Shown: in pieces, positions 61,419 to 64,000 of the stretch | How the letters are laid out: each line of letters opens with the position of its first letter | Position numbering within the stretch: position 1 is the first letter of the stretch | Origin: Bacteroidia bacterium | GTDB taxonomy: Bacteria > Bacteroidota > Bacteroidia > CAILMK01 > JBBDIG01 | DNA length: 64,000 bases | Reading direction: 5' to 3' | Assembly: GCA_040880525.1 (NCBI GenBank) | Contig: JBBDIG010000037.1 | Coordinates: 50,727-114,726 of the forward strand | Notes under the pieces: generated by a model | Databases searched by the model: none | Told to the model about the DNA's origin: nothing | Seen by the model: only the letters and a program-made list of their open reading frames with translations | Program-made: the position numbers and the translations under genes

Positions 61419-62526
61419 ATGATAACAACAGAGCAGCTTCGCGATGCAAGGGACCGGATCGTGTCCCTGAGGAGGTATCTTTGACATCGCTGGAAAAGAA
61501 TCTCAGATTAAAGAGCTGGAAAAGCTCACGGTAGCGCCCGATTTCTGGAATGATCCGAAATCGGCTCAAGTCGTACTCAAGCAAATTAAATCCCTGAAAA
61601 TGTGGTCTGGCAGCTTTAACAGACTGCAGACAATGGCTGATGATCTTGGTGTTCTCTATGAGTTCTATCAGGAAGATGAGGCCAGTGAGGAGGAAGTGAT
61701 GAAGCAATATCAAAAGATGTTGCACGAACTTGAGGCGCTCGAATTCCGCAACATGCTGGGTGAAGAAGGCGATGAAATGGATGCCGTAATGAATATTAAT
61801 GCCGGTGCAGGAGGTACTGAAAGCCAGGATTGGGCAGCCATGCTGATGCGCATGTACATTATGTGGGGCGAAAAAAATGATTATAAAGTAAAGGAAATTG
61901 ATATCCAGGAAGGGGATGAGGCAGGTATAAAATCGGTAACGCTGGAATTTGAGGGTGCCTTTGCTTTTGGACATCTGAAGTCGGAATCAGGTGTGCATCG
62001 CCTCGTACGAATCTCACCTTTCGATTCCAATGCCCGAAGGCATACTTCCTTTGCTTCGGTGTTTGTCTATCCATTGGTTGATGATACGATTGATATAGAG
62101 ATCAATCCGGCTGATATTAGTTGGGATACATTCAGATCAGGAGGAGCAGGCGGACAGAACGTGAACAAGGTGGAGACTGCCGTAAGGTTAAAGCATGAGC
62201 CTTCGGGGATAATTGTCGAATGCCAGCAGGAACGTTCGCAGGGAAAGAATAAAGATAAAGCGATGGCATTGCTGAAATCACGGCTCTACGAAATGGAACT
62301 GCGGAAACAGAATGAAGAGAAGGATAAGGTGGAGAAAACCAAGAAGAAAATTGAGTGGGGTTCTCAAATACGGAATTATGTAATTCACCCGTATAAGCTT
62401 GTGAAAGACCTGCGTACAGGCCACGAAACTTCTGATGTGCAGGGGGTAATGGATGGTGGTCTTGATGAATTCATAAAGATCTTCCTGATGGAACATTCCG
62501 GCAGCAAGCCGGAAGCACAATCCTGA
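61419..62526 (+). CDS. prfB: Peptide chain release factor 2 with programmed +1 frameshift
   Basis: RF2 recognises UGA and UAA and releases peptides through the GGQ motif. The first frame runs from ATG 61419 for 21 codons to an in-frame TGA at 61482-61484, then continues in +1 from GAC at 61483, giving about 368 residues. The shift site is the classic sequence: AGGAGG (Shine-Dalgarno-like), TAT, CTT, TGA, C. The body has [19 protein letters not shown], the GGQ motif in [15 protein letters not shown] (about two-thirds along) and the anticodon-like region [14 protein letters not shown]. Regulation is autogenous: low RF2 favours the shift. Confidence 0.97.
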
Positions 62527-62535
62527 AAAAAGCAT

Positions 62536-62568
62536 AAAAAAAGGTGATTCCATAGTAGAAACCACCTT
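62536..62568 (-). terminator. Intrinsic terminator after the beta-barrel gene
   Basis: On the minus strand AAGGTGGTTTC/GGAATCACCTT forms an imperfect stem and runs into TTTTTTT. It lies 28 bases past the stop of the beta-barrel gene; the prfB stop is 9 bases beyond on the other side. Confidence 0.7.
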
Positions 62569-62596
62569 CGTATTTTGAGATTCGTAAAACCGGAGT

Positions 62597-63406
62597 TTAC
62601 TGTATCCGGTTCGGCCCTCCTTTAAATGAATAGGCATAGCCAACCGAAAATATGATACTCTGGTTTGTAAGTGAACTTCTCACGATTATTGGGTCACCTT
62701 TATCGTTGAATTCTAGTCTTTGCCAGCGTAAATTGTCAATTGAGTACATTCCAAAAGCATAACGGAAATTGGCGAAAATTCGTCCTTTCTCTTCTTTCCC
62801 TACCTTGATCTTAATTCCAAATCCTGCAACGGCACCGAAATCAATAGAAGTAAGCCCGAGTTCCTGATTTGATTTAAAAGCTTCTGTGGAATCGTAGGAC
62901 ATGTCGCTAATCAAAGAATCTGCATTAAATACAGAATACTGGTTATTTAGATTTCCGCTGAGAAAATAGGAGCCGTAGCCACCTATGAAAAAATCTAAAA
63001 ATACTCTTCTGGTAAACGGCCCGTAAGGTATAACGCCTATCCGGTCTATCGGAGTTGAGAATTTAGCAATCAGATCTCCCTGACCATAAATCAGGTTAAG
63101 TTCAGATTCAACCCGCATTTCGAGTTCATCGCTCAGCGGCTCTGTATAATCTTGATTTGCTCCCTTTGTAATTATACCCAAATCGGCTTCCAGGGCAAAT
63201 TTATCAGAGAACTCAAGGCCAAAGACTAAGCCTCCATTGAGACCAAGCTTAAAATCAGGATTAGGAAAGGGTGGGTCACCCCCCATTAAAGTTGAAATAT
63301 TCATTCCGCCCTGCAAGCCCTGATAATATTGAGCATTTAGATTTTGAGGGATTGTAAGCAACAGGGTAAGTGAACAACCTAAAAAGTAAAGAAATCCAGA
63401 TTTCAT
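62597..63406 (-). CDS. Outer-membrane beta-barrel protein (OMP_b-brl_2-like)
   Basis: This is a 269-residue exported protein. With the start at ATG 63406 (MKSGFLYFLGCSLTLLLTIP), it has a signal peptide ending in AQ. The mature part begins YYQGLQGGMNISTLMG and follows the alternating-strand pattern of small porin-like barrels (LALEADLGIITKGA-type strands, a terminal IIFSVGYAYSFKG). It fits the Bacteroidota 'porin family' OMP_b-brl_2, which also includes PorT; this protein is not clearly PorT. It lies just downstream of gldJ on the same strand. Confidence 0.82.
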   Translation of the reverse strand: MKSGFLYFLGCSLTLLLTIPQNLNAQYYQGLQGGMNISTLMGGDPPFPNPDFKLGLNGGLVFGLEFSDKFALEADLGIITKGANQDYTEPLSDELEMRVESELNLIYGQGDLIAKFSTPIDRIGVIPYGPFTRRVFLDFFIGGYGSYFLSGNLNNQYSVFNADSLISDMSYDSTEAFKSNQELGLTSIDFGAVAGFGIKIKVGKEEKGRIFANFRYAFGMYSIDNLRWQRLEFNDKGDPIIVRSSLTNQSIIFSVGYAYSFKGGPNRIQ

Positions 63407-63483
63407 TTTATTGCTCCGGGTCATCATTTTTTCAATCATTAATTAAGTTTAAAATACTTGGGGCGAAAGATAAGAGATTTAAC

Positions 63484-63513
63484 GAAAACAGCCCTTCAAG
63501 AGAGAAGGGCTGT
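63484..63513 (-). terminator. Intrinsic terminator of gldJ
   Basis: On the minus strand ACAGCCCTTC/GAAGGGCTGT makes a perfect 10-bp stem with a 6-base loop, followed by TTTTC. It lies 38 bases after the gldJ stop. Confidence 0.7.
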
Positions 63514-63550
63514 TGAATCATATAATGGAAGCAGTTCCCATTGTCATTTA

Positions 63551-64000
63551 TTATTTCTGCTTGAATTCAGCCTGGCTGCCTACACGAGTCATTGCACAGC
63601 GGAAACCCAGGGTAGACAGCGATTGTTCCTGATCCAAAAATCTGCGGGCGCCAGGAGCTATCCAATATGCACGGTCTCTCCATGAGCCACCTTTATATAC
63701 ACGGGCTTCATTATTTACAAGAGAAGCAACTCCGAAGTCGTAGCCCTGCTCACCGTTATTGTAACTCATTGGATCAATGTAGCCTTTGTTATCGGCTTCT
63801 TTATAGTTACGCCTGTTTACGTTTTCCTCAATTGTTACATCGCGATAAACGATACGTCCCAGGCTATCTTTCTCAACTAAATATCCGTCCGGGTCTTTTT
63901 CCTGAACCTGAAAATTATTACCTCGGAATGAATTAAAGTCCTGAAAATCTTCTAAGTAAAGTGGCCGGTAAACATCAATAACCCATTCTCTTACATTGCA
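63551..64000 (-). CDS. gldJ: Gliding motility / T9SS lipoprotein GldJ (5' end cut by window)
   Basis: The minus-strand frame enters from the window edge and continues for 149 codons to a stop at 63551. It is the C-terminal end of a formylglycine-generating-enzyme-like (SUMF1-fold) lipoprotein. NVREWVIDVYRPL, ARVYKGGSWRDRAYWIAPGA and RRFLD, then LGFRCAMTRVG match GldJ, with its close relative GldK as the alternative. GldJ is part of the T9SS/gliding machinery and is needed for stability of other Gld proteins in flavobacteria. The N-terminus with its lipobox lies outside the window. Confidence 0.88.
   Translation of the reverse strand, partial: CNVREWVIDVYRPLYLEDFQDFNSFRGNNFQVQEKDPDGYLVEKDSLGRIVYRDVTIEENVNRRNYKEADNKGYIDPMSYNNGEQGYDFGVASLVNNEARVYKGGSWRDRAYWIAPGARRFLDQEQSLSTLGFRCAMTRVGSQAEFKQK

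Overview
The window looks like a chromosomal segment of a member of the Bacteroidota. The evidence is the type IX secretion (T9SS) C-terminal sorting domains on five secreted genes, a GldJ gliding/secretion lipoprotein, ExbB/ExbD and TonB-receptor/DUF4249 pairs, a BshB1 bacillithiol deacetylase, a long GAPDH isoform, and several promoters that fit the Bacteroidota consensus (TTG, about 19 bases, TAnnTTTG). Nothing in the sequence names a genus. There are no rRNA genes, CRISPR arrays, complete insertion sequences or prophage genes; two tRNA genes are present.

Layout. 0-6.3 kb: a cut DUF7935-like gene, a MacB-type permease, a GT9 heptosyltransferase-like gene, small envelope proteins, a YCF48-repeat T9SS protein and a quinone-oxidoreductase-like enzyme. 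6.3-13.7 kb: a gene-poor stretch with a decayed ORF, tRNA-Glu, GAPDH, a long-chain polyprenyl diphosphate synthase, an alpha/beta hydrolase, an exbB-orf-exbD-exbD operon, tRNA-Ser and TatD. 13.9-24 kb: a large FtsX-type permease, a T9SS esterase and a compact polysaccharide locus (Wzz-like, GT2, polymerase-like, two GT4 genes). 24-27.6 kb: DUF2461, DUF1571+LysM, then an AT-rich accessory patch with an unknown membrane protein, a truncated RAYT-type transposase and a PIN toxin-antitoxin pair. 27.8-45.7 kb: mostly housekeeping genes (acyl-CoA carboxylase beta subunit, M28 peptidase, HD protein, Ung, Hpt, FIST-like protein, LEA-like protein, CspA, two MBL hydrolases, second GAPDH, BshB1, frameshifted Uma2, GcvP, Ffh).

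45.7-50.5 kb is the most unusual part. Convergent ffh and maoC-like genes are separated by a mosaic: mazEF; a 153-bp copy of the ffh 3' end (about 91.5% identical, differences almost all synonymous); a second toxin-antitoxin pair whose toxin seems to have an internal deletion; a copy of the maoC 3' end with a palindrome (about 91% identical over 56 bp); and two tandem paralogous T9SS genes, each broken once. The simplest reading is that a divergent allelic copy of the ffh-maoC interval was inserted next to the resident one. A strain-chimeric assembly is the main alternative.

50.8-64 kb: a secreted Cys-containing protein, FabD, thioredoxin, a cupredoxin lipoprotein, Map, thioesterase, guanine-deaminase-like enzyme, RlmH, TonB receptor plus DUF4249 lipoprotein, two glycosyltransferases, YraN, prfB with its programmed +1 frameshift, a beta-barrel protein and the 3' part of gldJ.

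Family calls come from reading motifs and recalled family features; no database search was possible.
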